Program-made: the position numbers and the translations under genes
Notes under the pieces: model-generated
Databases searched by the model: none
What the model was told of the DNA's origin: nothing
What the model saw: the letters and a program-made list of their open reading frames with translations, nothing else
Part shown: in pieces, positions 6,774-14,019 of the stretch
Numbering within the stretch: position 1 is the stretch's first letter
How the letters are laid out: each line of letters begins with the position of its first letter
Assembly: GCA_964568825.1 (NCBI GenBank)
Contig: CAZMSA010000079.1
Span: 1-16,171 of the forward strand
Direction: 5' to 3'
DNA length: 16,171 nucleotides
Source of the DNA: CAVVDT01 sp964568825
GTDB taxonomy: Bacteria; Pseudomonadota; Alphaproteobacteria; Rhizobiales; Aestuariivirgaceae

Positions 6774-6803
6774 ATGCAATTGGGTGGAATCACCCAATTG
6801 CAT
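6774..6803. repeat. Perfect palindromic hairpin behind the rhomboid gene
   Basis: ATGCAATTGGGTG at 6774-6786 is perfectly complementary to 6791-6803, with a GAAT loop. GATCAGC just before it and GCTGATC at 6808-6814 extend the symmetry after an AAAA interruption. It may end the rhomboid transcript, or be part of the composite repeat that continues to 6880. Confidence 0.7.
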
Positions 6804-6828
6804 AAAAGCTGATCGATTCCAAAATGTT

Positions 6829-6877
6829 GAGCATGATGTTATCCGAAAAGTGGTTTCCACTTTTCGGCATCATGCTC
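6829..6877. repeat. Rhizobiales dispersed palindromic repeat
   Basis: GAGCATGATG at 6829-6838 pairs with 6868-6877, and CCGAAAAGTGG at 6843-6853 pairs with 6857-6867 around a TTT loop; a 4-nt bulge (TTAT) sits in the left arm, giving a 21-bp stem. From memory, the sequence, including the preceding GATCGATTCCAAAATGTT, resembles a palindromic element scattered through intergenic regions of many Rhizobiales. Its role is unknown; it may act as a terminator or mRNA stabiliser. Confidence 0.7.
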
Positions 6878-6954
6878 TAGGGCGCATGTGGGCAAACGGC
6901 ACGGATTGCGCTACACTGACCTTGCGTAAAACTGCGGAGAAGTGGAGCCCCTAC

Positions 6955-7383
6955 ATGACCGTTGCCACAATTCTCAAGACCAAGGGTGGCGATGTCGTTT
7001 CGGCCCAGCCGGGTACGATGATTGCCGACATCGCAAGACTGCTCAGCGAGCATCGCATCGGCGCGGTGCCGGTGGTGGATGCGAAAGGGCGCCTGCTCGG
7101 CATTGTATCGGAGCGCGACGTGGTGCGCGCGATCGCCAAGTCGGGTGCGGTGGCGCTCGATACGCCGGTTGAAGACGTGATGACCCGCAAGGTGGTGGTG
7201 TGCCAGCCCGACGACAGCATCTACGAGATCATGGGTGTCATGACTGACAAGCGCATCCGGCATTTGCCGGTGGTCGTCAATAGCCGGCTCCAGGGGGTCA
7301 TTTCCATCGGCGATGTCGTGAAATTCCGCATCGCCGAGGTGGAATTCGAAGCCGAGGAAATGAAGCGCTACATCGCCGGCTGA
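6955..7383 (+). CDS. Two-CBS-domain protein
   Basis: A 142-residue protein made of a CBS domain pair and nothing else. CBS1 runs from about 8 to 62 (GAVPVVDAKGRLLGIVSERD) and CBS2 from about 73 to 130 (RHLPVVVNSRLQGVISIGDV). An acidic C-terminal helix follows (EVEFEAEEMKRYIAG). Stand-alone CBS pairs usually bind adenine nucleotides and regulate a partner; the partner cannot be read from this sequence. GGAG lies 7 nt before the ATG at 6955. TACACT at 6912-6917 could be a -10 box but lacks a good -35. It is convergent with the patatin gene, with only 10 nt between the stop codons. Confidence 0.9.
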   Translation: MTVATILKTKGGDVVSAQPGTMIADIARLLSEHRIGAVPVVDAKGRLLGIVSERDVVRAIAKSGAVALDTPVEDVMTRKVVVCQPDDSIYEIMGVMTDKRIRHLPVVVNSRLQGVISIGDVVKFRIAEVEFEAEEMKRYIAG

Positions 7384-7398
7384 GGTATCGGCCTCAGC
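7379..7398. terminator. Short bidirectional hairpin containing both stop codons
   Basis: GCTGAGG at 7379-7385 pairs with CCTCAGC at 7392-7398 around a 6-nt loop. The left arm contains the TGA of the CBS gene and the right arm contains the TGA of the patatin gene in the other direction. There is no T-run, so termination strength is doubtful. Confidence 0.4.
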
Positions 7399-8362
7399 GA
7401 TTGCCGACCCGGTCGAGGTGCATCAGCGCCATCTCGATCTCGGGAAGGGCGCGCTCGGCGGCTTCGCGGCCCGCATCGATGGCGTCTTGCGCCTTGTCGA
7501 AGTCGAACAGGCCGATGGTCGGCGTGCGCGGCATGATGTTGATGTCGGGCGGGTCGCCGGCCAGGCGCGAGCGGGCCAGGCGGTCCTGGGAAATGTTGAA
7601 AGCCGCGACCAGCACCGTTGTCAGGCCGGGATTGTCGCCGCCGCCGATCATCGCGCGCAGAGCCGATGAACGATTGCTGGCGGTGGTGTCGGGCATCGAA
7701 TTGACCAGCTTGTCGGGTTCCTGGATCACGGTGCCGCCGAAGATGTCTGAATTGAGATTGACGGCGATTACCAGCCGCGCCCCCAGCGCCCGGCAGGGCG
7801 AGACGGGTATGGGATTGACCACGGCGCCGTCGATCAGCCACTGGTGGCCGACCTTGACCGGCCGGAAGACGCCGGGCAGGGCATAGGAAGCCCGGATCGC
7901 CGCCGCCAGGGGGCCGTGCCTGAGCCATATCTCGTGGCCGGTCAGCAGTTCGGTGGCGATGCAGATGAACGGCAGCTTGAGGTCGGCAAAGCTCATGTCG
8001 GAGAGGTGCTCGGTGAGCATGCCCGACAGCCGGTCGCCGGAAATGAGCCCCGAGCCCGACCACGAGAAATCCAGAAACGAGAATATTCGCCGCTTGGTCA
8101 GGCGGGTGGCGAATTCCTTCAATTCGGCGAGCTTGCCGGCGGCATGGCAGCCACCGACCAGGGCGCCGATGGAAGTGCCAGCCACCACGCGGGGGTGGAT
8201 GCCGGCTTCGACGAGGCGTTCGATGACCCCGATATGCGACCAGCCGCGCGCTGCACCTGCACCCAACGCCAGACCGATGACCGACCCGCTCGCATGCTCG
8301 CTCGGCGCGTCGCTGTCATCTGCCTCACCCGCCGTGAAGCCATTGGTGCCCATGTCGGCCAT
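7394..8362 (-). CDS. Patatin-like phospholipase family protein (RssA-like)
   Basis: A 322-residue putative serine lipid hydrolase. The patatin catalytic Ser-Asp dyad is visible: GAGAARGWSHIGV (34-46) is the oxyanion loop, S64 lies in GTSIG, and D178 in DGA. ASYALPGVFRP is a further family block. The C-terminal 110 residues are less conserved. It is a stand-alone bacterial patatin of the RssA type; the real substrate is not known. There is no signal peptide, so it is cytoplasmic or peripheral. I chose the ATG at 8362 because AAGGA lies 7 nt upstream. It sits 52 nt behind hisI on the same strand and is likely part of a folE-hisI-patatin transcript. Confidence 0.9.
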   Translation of the reverse strand: MADMGTNGFTAGEADDSDAPSEHASGSVIGLALGAGAARGWSHIGVIERLVEAGIHPRVVAGTSIGALVGGCHAAGKLAELKEFATRLTKRRIFSFLDFSWSGSGLISGDRLSGMLTEHLSDMSFADLKLPFICIATELLTGHEIWLRHGPLAAAIRASYALPGVFRPVKVGHQWLIDGAVVNPIPVSPCRALGARLVIAVNLNSDIFGGTVIQEPDKLVNSMPDTTASNRSSALRAMIGGGDNPGLTTVLVAAFNISQDRLARSRLAGDPPDINIMPRTPTIGLFDFDKAQDAIDAGREAAERALPEIEMALMHLDRVGNR

Positions 8363-8414
8363 AGTCGATCCTTCAGCTACAAGCCTGCACCAAAACTCTA
8401 AAACTTGGGTAAAA

Positions 8415-8882
8415 TCAGGCCGTATCGCCGCCGCGACCATAGACCTCTGCCGGATCGAACAGCAATTCGGCGTCGGTCGGTATGAGGTGCCAGGCGTCCT
8501 TGTTACCCGTCACCTTACGGTAGAAGCACGAGCGCCGGCCGGTATGGCAGGCAGCACCCCGGCCCTCAGGCGTCACCTGCAGCAGGATTACATCCTGATC
8601 GCAATCGGTGAGGACGGCCTCGATCTTCAAGCCTTCGCCCGATGTCTCGCCCTTCTTCCACAGGCGCTGGCGGGAGCGCGAATAAAAATGCGCCATCCCC
8701 GTCTCCAGTGTGGTGCTGAGGGCTTCGGCGTTCATCCACGCGAACATCAGCACCTTGCCGCTTGCAGCATCGCTGGCGATGGCCGGAATCAGCCCGTCGG
8801 CATCGAATTTCGGGGCAAATTCCGCGGTTTCCTCGAGATCGGCAAGGCCGGCTCGGGAGGCAAACCGGGGGGCTTCGGGCAT
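8415..8882 (-). CDS. hisI: Phosphoribosyl-AMP cyclohydrolase
   Basis: Opens the adenine ring of phosphoribosyl-AMP, the third step of histidine synthesis. The protein is the short monofunctional form (155 residues) without the HisE pyrophosphohydrolase domain. Diagnostic blocks are SRSRQRLWKKGETSG, D93-C-D-Q-D97 (magnesium aspartates and zinc cysteine C94) and A-C112-HTGRRS-C119-FYR (other zinc cysteines). The start lies 3 nt past the folE stop, implying coupled translation from one mRNA. No other his gene is in the window; as I recall, hisI is separate from the main his cluster in many Rhizobiales. Confidence 0.96.
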   Translation of the reverse strand: MPEAPRFASRAGLADLEETAEFAPKFDADGLIPAIASDAASGKVLMFAWMNAEALSTTLETGMAHFYSRSRQRLWKKGETSGEGLKIEAVLTDCDQDVILLQVTPEGRGAACHTGRRSCFYRKVTGNKDAWHLIPTDAELLFDPAEVYGRGGDTA

Positions 8883-8885
8883 CGT

Positions 8886-9563
8886 CTACAGCGAAAAGCC
8901 GCCGGAGGGCGCGCGCACCAGATCCATGAAGCGGGCCTGCAAGGCCGGGCTCGCCCGGAACTCGCCCACGAACTGGGAGGTGATGGTGGCGACGTTGCGC
9001 TTGTTGACGCCGCGCAGCGACATGCACTGGTGCACCGCCTCGATCATCACCGCCACGCCGCGCGGCTGCAGTTTCATGTCGATGGCATGGGCGATCTGGG
9101 CGGTCATGGTCTCCTGGGTCTGCAGGCGGCGGGCAAAGATCTCCACCACCCGGGCGAGCTTGGAGATGCCGACCACATGGTCGCTCGGCAGGTAGGCCAC
9201 GTGGGCGCGGCCGATGAACGGCACCATGTGGTGCTCGCAATGGGAATTGAACTCGATGTCGCGCAGCATCACCATGTCGTCATAGCCGGCCACGTCCTCG
9301 AAGGTCCGCGACAAGGCTTCCAGCGGGCAATCCTGGTAGCCGGAGAAGAACTCGCCATAGGCTTTCACCACCCGCTTGGGGGTATCGATCAGGCCCTCGC
9401 GGTCGGGATCGTCGCCGGCCCAGGCGATGAGGGTGCGCACGGCGGCTTCGGCCTCCTCGCGCGACGGGCGCGGCAGGTCGGGGCCGCGGCCCACATGCGG
9501 CTTCAAGGGCTTCAGTTTCTTGACGACTGCGTCCATGGCCCGGACAGTTCCTTCCTTGTTCAT
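8886..9563 (-). CDS. folE: GTP cyclohydrolase I
   Basis: Converts GTP to dihydroneopterin triphosphate, the first step of folate (tetrahydropterin) synthesis, as a cytoplasmic homodecamer. The 225-residue product keeps the core blocks EFNSHCEHHMVPFIGRAHVAY and QCMSLRGV. Zinc ligands are C109, H112 and C180, one residue off the E. coli numbering. TPKRV and ISKLARVVEIFARRLQTQE are further family motifs. The first 30 residues are variable. The ATG at 9563 has AAGG a few nt upstream; an internal ATG at 9536 is less likely. It is the first gene of the folE-hisI-patatin group, with a promoter candidate about 100 nt upstream. Confidence 0.97.
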   Translation of the reverse strand: MNKEGTVRAMDAVVKKLKPLKPHVGRGPDLPRPSREEAEAAVRTLIAWAGDDPDREGLIDTPKRVVKAYGEFFSGYQDCPLEALSRTFEDVAGYDDMVMLRDIEFNSHCEHHMVPFIGRAHVAYLPSDHVVGISKLARVVEIFARRLQTQETMTAQIAHAIDMKLQPRGVAVMIEAVHQCMSLRGVNKRNVATITSQFVGEFRASPALQARFMDLVRAPSGGFSL

Positions 9564-9663
9564 GGCGCCTTTGACCTTTTCCGTTCAGCTCGGCAAGCCG
9601 GTTGCACCCCTGGGGGATGCTCACCACATAGCATGGCGCAGCTTCTAACTCAAAGCAGGCCCT

Positions 9664-9692
9664 GACATAATGTGCTGACACGTCACGTCAAG
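9664..9692 (-). promoter_or_regulatory. Candidate sigma-70 promoter for folE
   Basis: Read on the minus strand, CTTGAC (9692-9687) is followed after exactly 17 nt by TATGTC (9669-9664). This fits the alphaproteobacterial CTTGAC-N17-CTATAT type at the -35 and partly at the -10. The transcript would have an untranslated leader of roughly 95 nt before folE. The rest of 9564-9756 shows no other clear element. Confidence 0.4.
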
Positions 9693-9756
9693 GTTCGCCA
9701 GCGACGCGAGAGCTTGCCTCTTCGCAGGCGCGCCCGTCGAAGGCTATAAGGTGGTC

Positions 9757-10224
9757 ATGCTGAACGATATCTACAACCAGAAGATTCTCGGCTTTGCCGC
9801 CGACATTGCGCGCCACCACCGGCTCGACAATCCTGACGGCACGGCGGTGGCGATCTCCAAGCTGTGCGGCTCCAAGGTCACCGTCGATGTCAAGCTGGAC
9901 GGCGACAAGGTGAGCGACTTCGGCCACGAGGTGAAGGCCTGCGCCCTCGGCCAGGCCTCGTCGTCCATCATGGCGCGGCATGTGATCGGCTCAAGCGTCG
10001 AGGAACTGCGCGCTCTCAGGGCGCAGATGTACAAGATGCTGAAAGAGGGCGGCCCCGCCCCCACCGGCAAGTGGGCCGATCTGGCGGCGCTCGAACCGGT
10101 GCGCGACTTCAAGGCCCGCCATGCCTCGACGCTCCTGACCTTCGATGCCACGGTGGCGGCCATCGACAAGGCGCTGGAAGCGCGGGCGGAGACTGGCGAG
10201 GTTAAGCCGGTTCCTGCTGCGTGA
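9757..10224 (+). CDS. NifU/IscU-like iron-sulfur scaffold family protein
   Basis: A 155-residue protein of the IscU/NifU N-terminal fold. It begins with the family's LNDIYNQKILGFAADIAR helix. It keeps two scaffold cysteines, C37 in KLCGSKVTVDV and C62 in KACALGQASSSIM. The third, normally in a C-x-L segment near the C-terminal helix, is replaced: the matching stretch reads R121-H-A-S-T-L-L. The usual aspartate beside the first cysteine is also serine (S39). It may be an alternative scaffold or carrier with altered cluster binding; from memory, alphaproteobacterial homologues share this form. I chose the ATG at 9757 because AAGGTGG precedes it; a GTG at 9751 is possible. It diverges from folE, and its 3' end overlaps aguA by 23 nt, tail to tail. 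Confidence 0.88.
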   Translation: MLNDIYNQKILGFAADIARHHRLDNPDGTAVAISKLCGSKVTVDVKLDGDKVSDFGHEVKACALGQASSSIMARHVIGSSVEELRALRAQMYKMLKEGGPAPTGKWADLAALEPVRDFKARHASTLLTFDATVAAIDKALEARAETGEVKPVPAA

Positions 10225-11209
10225 TGCAGTGAATGCCGCCGCCGCCCGAGGCGAGCACCGAAATATCCACCGACACCACGCGATGATCGGGAAAGGCCGC
10301 CTCGACCGCTGCCTTGGCCTCGGCATCGCCGTCACCGCCCAGCGCCGGCATGACGATGCCGCCATTGGCGATGTAGAAGTTGATGTAGGAGGTCGAGTAG
10401 CTGAAATTGGCGGTGGCTTTGGCCTCGCGGCGTTTGCCCTCGCGCATGAAGCACAGTTCGATCTTGCGGCCCCTGGCATCGGTGAGGCCTTCTAGCGCCG
10501 CGCGGTTGCGGGCGGTGACGTCGAAATACTTGCCGCTGCGATCGGCGCTTTCCTCGAACAGCACCTTTCCGGCGCCCGCAAAGCAGGCAATGCCGTCGAC
10601 GTGGCCGTTGGTGCCGGTCTCGTAAGGGTCGCCGGGCAGCCAGATGACCTTCTCGATGCCGAGGGTGCGGGCGAACTCGGCCTCCACCTTTTGCTTCGAG
10701 ATGCCGGGATTGCGGTTGGCGTTGAGGACGCAGGTCTCGGTGGTAAGCATGGTTCCCTCGCCATCGACGCTCATGCCGCCGCCCTCGAACGCGAGCGCCG
10801 AATGGACGGGCGCGGCGTCGAGCGATGCGAGGATTTGCGGGGCGATGCGGGCGTCGCGCTGAAATTCCGGCGTCTTGCCGCCCCAGGCGTTGAAGCGCCA
10901 GCACACCCCGGCTTTGGCGCCGTCTGGCGTCTTGACGAAGGAGGGGCCCGCATCGCGCAGCCAGCTGTCCTCGATGGGCATCTCCACGAGGTCGATGTCG
11001 GCACCGAGCACATCGCGGGCCGCCTTCATGGCACTCGGGTCGACAACCATCGAAACCGGCTCGAAGTCGCGAATGGCGTGGGCGACCGCGGCATAGTCGG
11101 CCTGCACCGCCTTCAGGGCATGCACCCACAGGTCGGGGCGATACGGCCAGGCCATCCAGCAGCGGGCATGCGGTTCCCATTCGGCGGGCATACGGTTCAG
11201 ATGCGGCAT
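10202..11209 (-). CDS. aguA: Agmatine deiminase
   Basis: Hydrolyses agmatine to N-carbamoylputrescine and ammonia. The 335-residue protein belongs to the guanidino-group-modifying fold. Visible blocks are the N-terminal MPAEWEPHARCWMAWPYR, DSWLRDAGPSF (about 81-91), EGGGMSVDGEGT (142-153), GHVDG with H203 and D205, and the catalytic C328 in GGGGIHCIT near the C-terminus. I chose the ATG at 11209 because AAGGAGA lies 8 nt upstream; a longer frame from 11281 would run into the aguB start. It is divergent from aguB, which performs the next step. No arginine decarboxylase (agmatine source) is present, so agmatine must come from elsewhere or from uptake. Confidence 0.95.
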   Translation of the reverse strand: MPHLNRMPAEWEPHARCWMAWPYRPDLWVHALKAVQADYAAVAHAIRDFEPVSMVVDPSAMKAARDVLGADIDLVEMPIEDSWLRDAGPSFVKTPDGAKAGVCWRFNAWGGKTPEFQRDARIAPQILASLDAAPVHSALAFEGGGMSVDGEGTMLTTETCVLNANRNPGISKQKVEAEFARTLGIEKVIWLPGDPYETGTNGHVDGIACFAGAGKVLFEESADRSGKYFDVTARNRAALEGLTDARGRKIELCFMREGKRREAKATANFSYSTSYINFYIANGGIVMPALGGDGDAEAKAAVEAAFPDHRVVSVDISVLASGGGGIHCITQQEPA

Positions 11210-11270
11210 CGAGGCTTCTCCTTGACAATGCCTGCCCTGATAGCAGACTTGAGCGAAAGGAGTAACGCCC

Positions 11271-12179
11271 ATGCCCCGCACCCTGGTTGCCGCTGCCTTG
11301 CAGACCCATCATGGCTGGGACGAGGCCGATACCGTCGGCCGCGTCGTCGCCATGGCCGAGGAGGCCGCCCGAGGGGGGGCGCAACTGATCCTGCCGTCGG
11401 AACTGTTCGCGGCGCCGTATTTCTGCAAAGCCCGCAACGATCGCTATTTCAAGCTGGCGAGGCCGGCCGACGGGCATCCGCTGATCGCCCGGTTCCAGAA
11501 GCTGGCGAAGGCGCACCAGGTCGTCATCCCGTGCTCGTTCTACGAGCGGGGCGAGGACGGCCTCTACAATTCGGTGGCGGTGATCGACGCCGACGGTGAG
11601 GTTCTGGGCATCTATCGCAAGACCCACATTCCCGATTTTCCCGGCTATATCGAGACCCACTATTTCAAGGGCGGCGGGCAGGGCGCCAAGGTGTGGAACA
11701 CCAGATACTGCAAGCTGGGGGTGGGCATCTGCTGGGACCAGTGGTTCCCGGAACTGGCACGCATGATGGTGCTGGCGGGCGCCGAGGTGCTGTGCTATCC
11801 GACCGCCATCGGCTCCGAGCCTGAGCATCCCGAATGGGACACCGCCGAGCAGTGGCAATGCGCCATGCGCGGCCATTCAGCCAGCAACATCGTGCCGGTG
11901 GTGGCCGCCAACCGCACCGGGCTCGAGACCGACGATGGTCTCACCATCGACTTTTACGGCTCGTCGTTCATCTGCGACCAGCGCGCCCACATGCTGAAGG
12001 TGGCGCCGCGCAGCGAAGACGCCATCGTCATGGCCGAACTGGACCTCGACCAGGCCCGCCACGACCGCACCATCTGGGGCACCTTCCAGACCCGCCGTCC
12101 CGACGTTTACGCCCCGCTGGTCGAAACCCCCACCGGCCGCCCGCCGGATGCCGTGCCGGGTGTGGGGCCGGGCGAATAG
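11271..12179 (+). CDS. aguB: N-carbamoylputrescine amidase
   Basis: A nitrilase-superfamily enzyme that splits N-carbamoylputrescine to putrescine, CO2 and ammonia. The Glu-Lys-Cys triad is visible as E44 (LPSELF), K117 (YRKTHIPDFPGY) and C154 (GICWDQWFPE). GAEVLCYPTAIGSEP and NRTG complete the signature. The length, 302 residues, is normal. The start has AAGGAG 8 nt upstream. TTGACA at 11222-11227 with AGACTT 17 nt later is a weak promoter candidate in the 61-bp gap shared with aguA. No regulator gene lies nearby. The C-terminal PTGRPPDAVPGVGPGE looks disordered. Confidence 0.95.
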   Translation: MPRTLVAAALQTHHGWDEADTVGRVVAMAEEAARGGAQLILPSELFAAPYFCKARNDRYFKLARPADGHPLIARFQKLAKAHQVVIPCSFYERGEDGLYNSVAVIDADGEVLGIYRKTHIPDFPGYIETHYFKGGGQGAKVWNTRYCKLGVGICWDQWFPELARMMVLAGAEVLCYPTAIGSEPEHPEWDTAEQWQCAMRGHSASNIVPVVAANRTGLETDDGLTIDFYGSSFICDQRAHMLKVAPRSEDAIVMAELDLDQARHDRTIWGTFQTRRPDVYAPLVETPTGRPPDAVPGVGPGE

Positions 12180-12249
12180 CCGTTTCAGTTCAAAAGCTTA
12201 AACGCGACGGTTGAGAGTTTGAGTCGGGCTTGCTGCCGCCCCCACAACA

Positions 12250-12344
12250 CGTCATCCCGCGACTTGATCCCGGGATCCATCCCGCCAAGGCTGGCACGCG
12301 CTGCGACGCATGCGGCATGGACCCCGGCCTTCGCCGGGGTGACG
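12250..12344. repeat. Dispersed intergenic inverted repeat
   Basis: The left arm begins CGTCATCCCGCGACTTGATC and runs to GGGATCCAT. The right arm runs ATGGACCCCGG...CGGGGTGACG and is an imperfect reverse complement of the left arm. This matches a GTCATCCCGG / CCGGGGTGAC element familiar from many proteobacterial intergenic regions. It lies between the convergent aguB and betC genes. The remaining parts of 12180-12384 show nothing else I can name. Confidence 0.6.
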
Positions 12345-12384
12345 GCATGGTATTGCGGGACGCCAGCCGCCCAACCCGGCCTTG

Positions 12385-13917
12385 TCAGTCCCCCACCTGC
12401 GGGAAACGCGACAGCCGGTCGCGCTCCGTCACCCCCTGGCGGTTGCGGGTGTACTGCTCGGAGGCATCGCGCAGCGGCTGGAAATCCCACGGGTAATACT
12501 TGCCGCTCGACAAGGCCTTGAACAGCATCAGCCGTGATTGCTGGCTGGTCATCACGTCGCTAGTTAGGCGCCCCACATCATAACGCGCGGCGATGCTGGC
12601 GCGGAAGTCCGCCACCCTTGCGCCATGGGCCGGGGCGGTGGCGAGGTTTACCTGTTCCAGCGGGTCGGCATCGATATCGAAGAGCAGGTCGGGGTCGCCG
12701 GCGCAGTGGATGAACTTCCACTTGCCGGTGCGGATCATGAACATCGGCGCCACCACCCCTTCAGCCAGGTATTCGCCGTGAATGGTGCGCTCGGGATTAT
12801 CGGCTCCGGTCAACAGCGGCAACAGGCTTTCACCGTCCAGCGGCCCGACCATTTCCGCCGCCGCGCCGGCACGGGCGAGGTCGACGAGGGTGGGGGCGAT
12901 ATCCGACAAGGAGGCGGGCGCCTTGCGCCTTGCGGGCCCAAACCGCCTGGGGCTGGAGATGATGATCGGCACCCGGGCGGGATGTTCCAGGTAGCTCATC
13001 TTGTACCACAAGCCGCGCTCGCCGAGGAAATCGCCGTGGTCGGAGATGACCGCCACGGCGCAGTCGTCCATCATGCCGGTATCTTCCAGTGCGGCGATAA
13101 CTTGAGCGAATTTCGAGTCGATATAGGAAATGGCGGCGTAATAGCCGTGGCGCGAGTTGCGAACGTCGTCGGGACGAATGTCATAATCGCCGATGGCCGA
13201 AGCCTGATAAAGGCGCTGGCTGTGCGGGTCGAGGTCATCGAAAGGGACGGGCGGCAAGGCCGGCATGTCGATGTCGGCATCGCTGTAGAGGTCCCAGAAT
13301 TCCGGTCGCGAGACATAAGGGTCGTGGGGGTGGGAGAACGAGGCCACCAGGCACAGCGGGGCATCGGCCTCATAGCGCGCATGGTCGTAGATGCGTCTGA
13401 CGGCGTGGAAGGCCACCTCGTCGTCATATTCGAGCTGATTGTTGATCGAGGCAGGCCCGGCTTCCTTCACCGACGACATGTTGTGGTACCACCAGTCAAT
13501 GCGCTCCTGCTTGAGGCGCCAGTCTGGCGTCCAGCCGAAATCGGCGGGGTAGATGTCGGTGGTGAGGCGTTCCTCGAAACCGTGCAGTTGGTCGGGGCCG
13601 ACGAAATGCATCTTTCCCGACAGCACCGTGCGATAGCCCTCCTGGCGCAAATAATGCGCGAAGGTGGGGACAGCAGAGGGAAATTCCGCGGCGTTGTCGT
13701 AGACGCCGGTGCGCGAGGGAAGCCGGCCCGACATGAAGATGGCGCGCGCCGGGGCGCACAAGGGGCTGGGCGAATAGCCCCGCTCGAATACCACGCCAGA
13801 GGCCGCCAGCTTGTCGATGGCTGGTGTCTTCACCACCTTATGGCCATAGGATTTGAGGAACGGCGCGGAAAGCTGGTCGGCCATGAGAACGATGATATGC
13901 GGCTTGGCGGCAGGCAT
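12385..13917 (-). CDS. betC: Choline-sulfatase
   Basis: Hydrolyses choline-O-sulfate to choline and sulfate. The 510-residue product has the sulfatase signature C54-A-P-A-R58, whose cysteine is oxidised to formylglycine. Metal and active-site blocks are MADQ (12-15), SGKMHFVGPDQLHGFEERLT (100-119) and SDHGDFLGERGLWYK (292-306). The block GKYYPWDFQPLRDASEQYTR near the end matches the choline-sulfatase C-terminal domain, which separates BetC from other sulfatases. There is no signal peptide, so it is cytoplasmic. I chose the ATG at 13917 because AAGGA lies about 10 nt upstream; the in-frame ATG at 13974 is less likely. In Sinorhizobium betC sits in a betICBA operon; here it stands alone, with no regulator, transporter or dehydrogenase in the window. 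Confidence 0.93.
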   Translation of the reverse strand: MPAAKPHIIVLMADQLSAPFLKSYGHKVVKTPAIDKLAASGVVFERGYSPSPLCAPARAIFMSGRLPSRTGVYDNAAEFPSAVPTFAHYLRQEGYRTVLSGKMHFVGPDQLHGFEERLTTDIYPADFGWTPDWRLKQERIDWWYHNMSSVKEAGPASINNQLEYDDEVAFHAVRRIYDHARYEADAPLCLVASFSHPHDPYVSRPEFWDLYSDADIDMPALPPVPFDDLDPHSQRLYQASAIGDYDIRPDDVRNSRHGYYAAISYIDSKFAQVIAALEDTGMMDDCAVAVISDHGDFLGERGLWYKMSYLEHPARVPIIISSPRRFGPARRKAPASLSDIAPTLVDLARAGAAAEMVGPLDGESLLPLLTGADNPERTIHGEYLAEGVVAPMFMIRTGKWKFIHCAGDPDLLFDIDADPLEQVNLATAPAHGARVADFRASIAARYDVGRLTSDVMTSQQSRLMLFKALSSGKYYPWDFQPLRDASEQYTRNRQGVTERDRLSRFPQVGD

Positions 13918-14019
13918 GGGCGGTGGTTCCTTCAGTAAGCGGCGCGGCGCCCGGCGACCATAGACGTTCGCCACGAGACCGTGATGGATGAAATGCGACG
14001 CGATGAAGGAACTGAGCGA

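Noticed and set aside
7953..9665. A 570-codon plus-strand open frame
   Set aside because: It runs antisense through patatin, hisI and folE, all securely identified. Its translation has no family features; long antisense frames are expected in GC-rich DNA.
10332..11876. A 514-codon minus-strand open frame
   Set aside because: It overlaps aguA in another frame and aguB on the opposite strand. The translation is arginine-rich and without recognisable motifs.
12625..13938. A 437-codon plus-strand open frame
   Set aside because: It is antisense to betC, which has complete sulfatase motifs.
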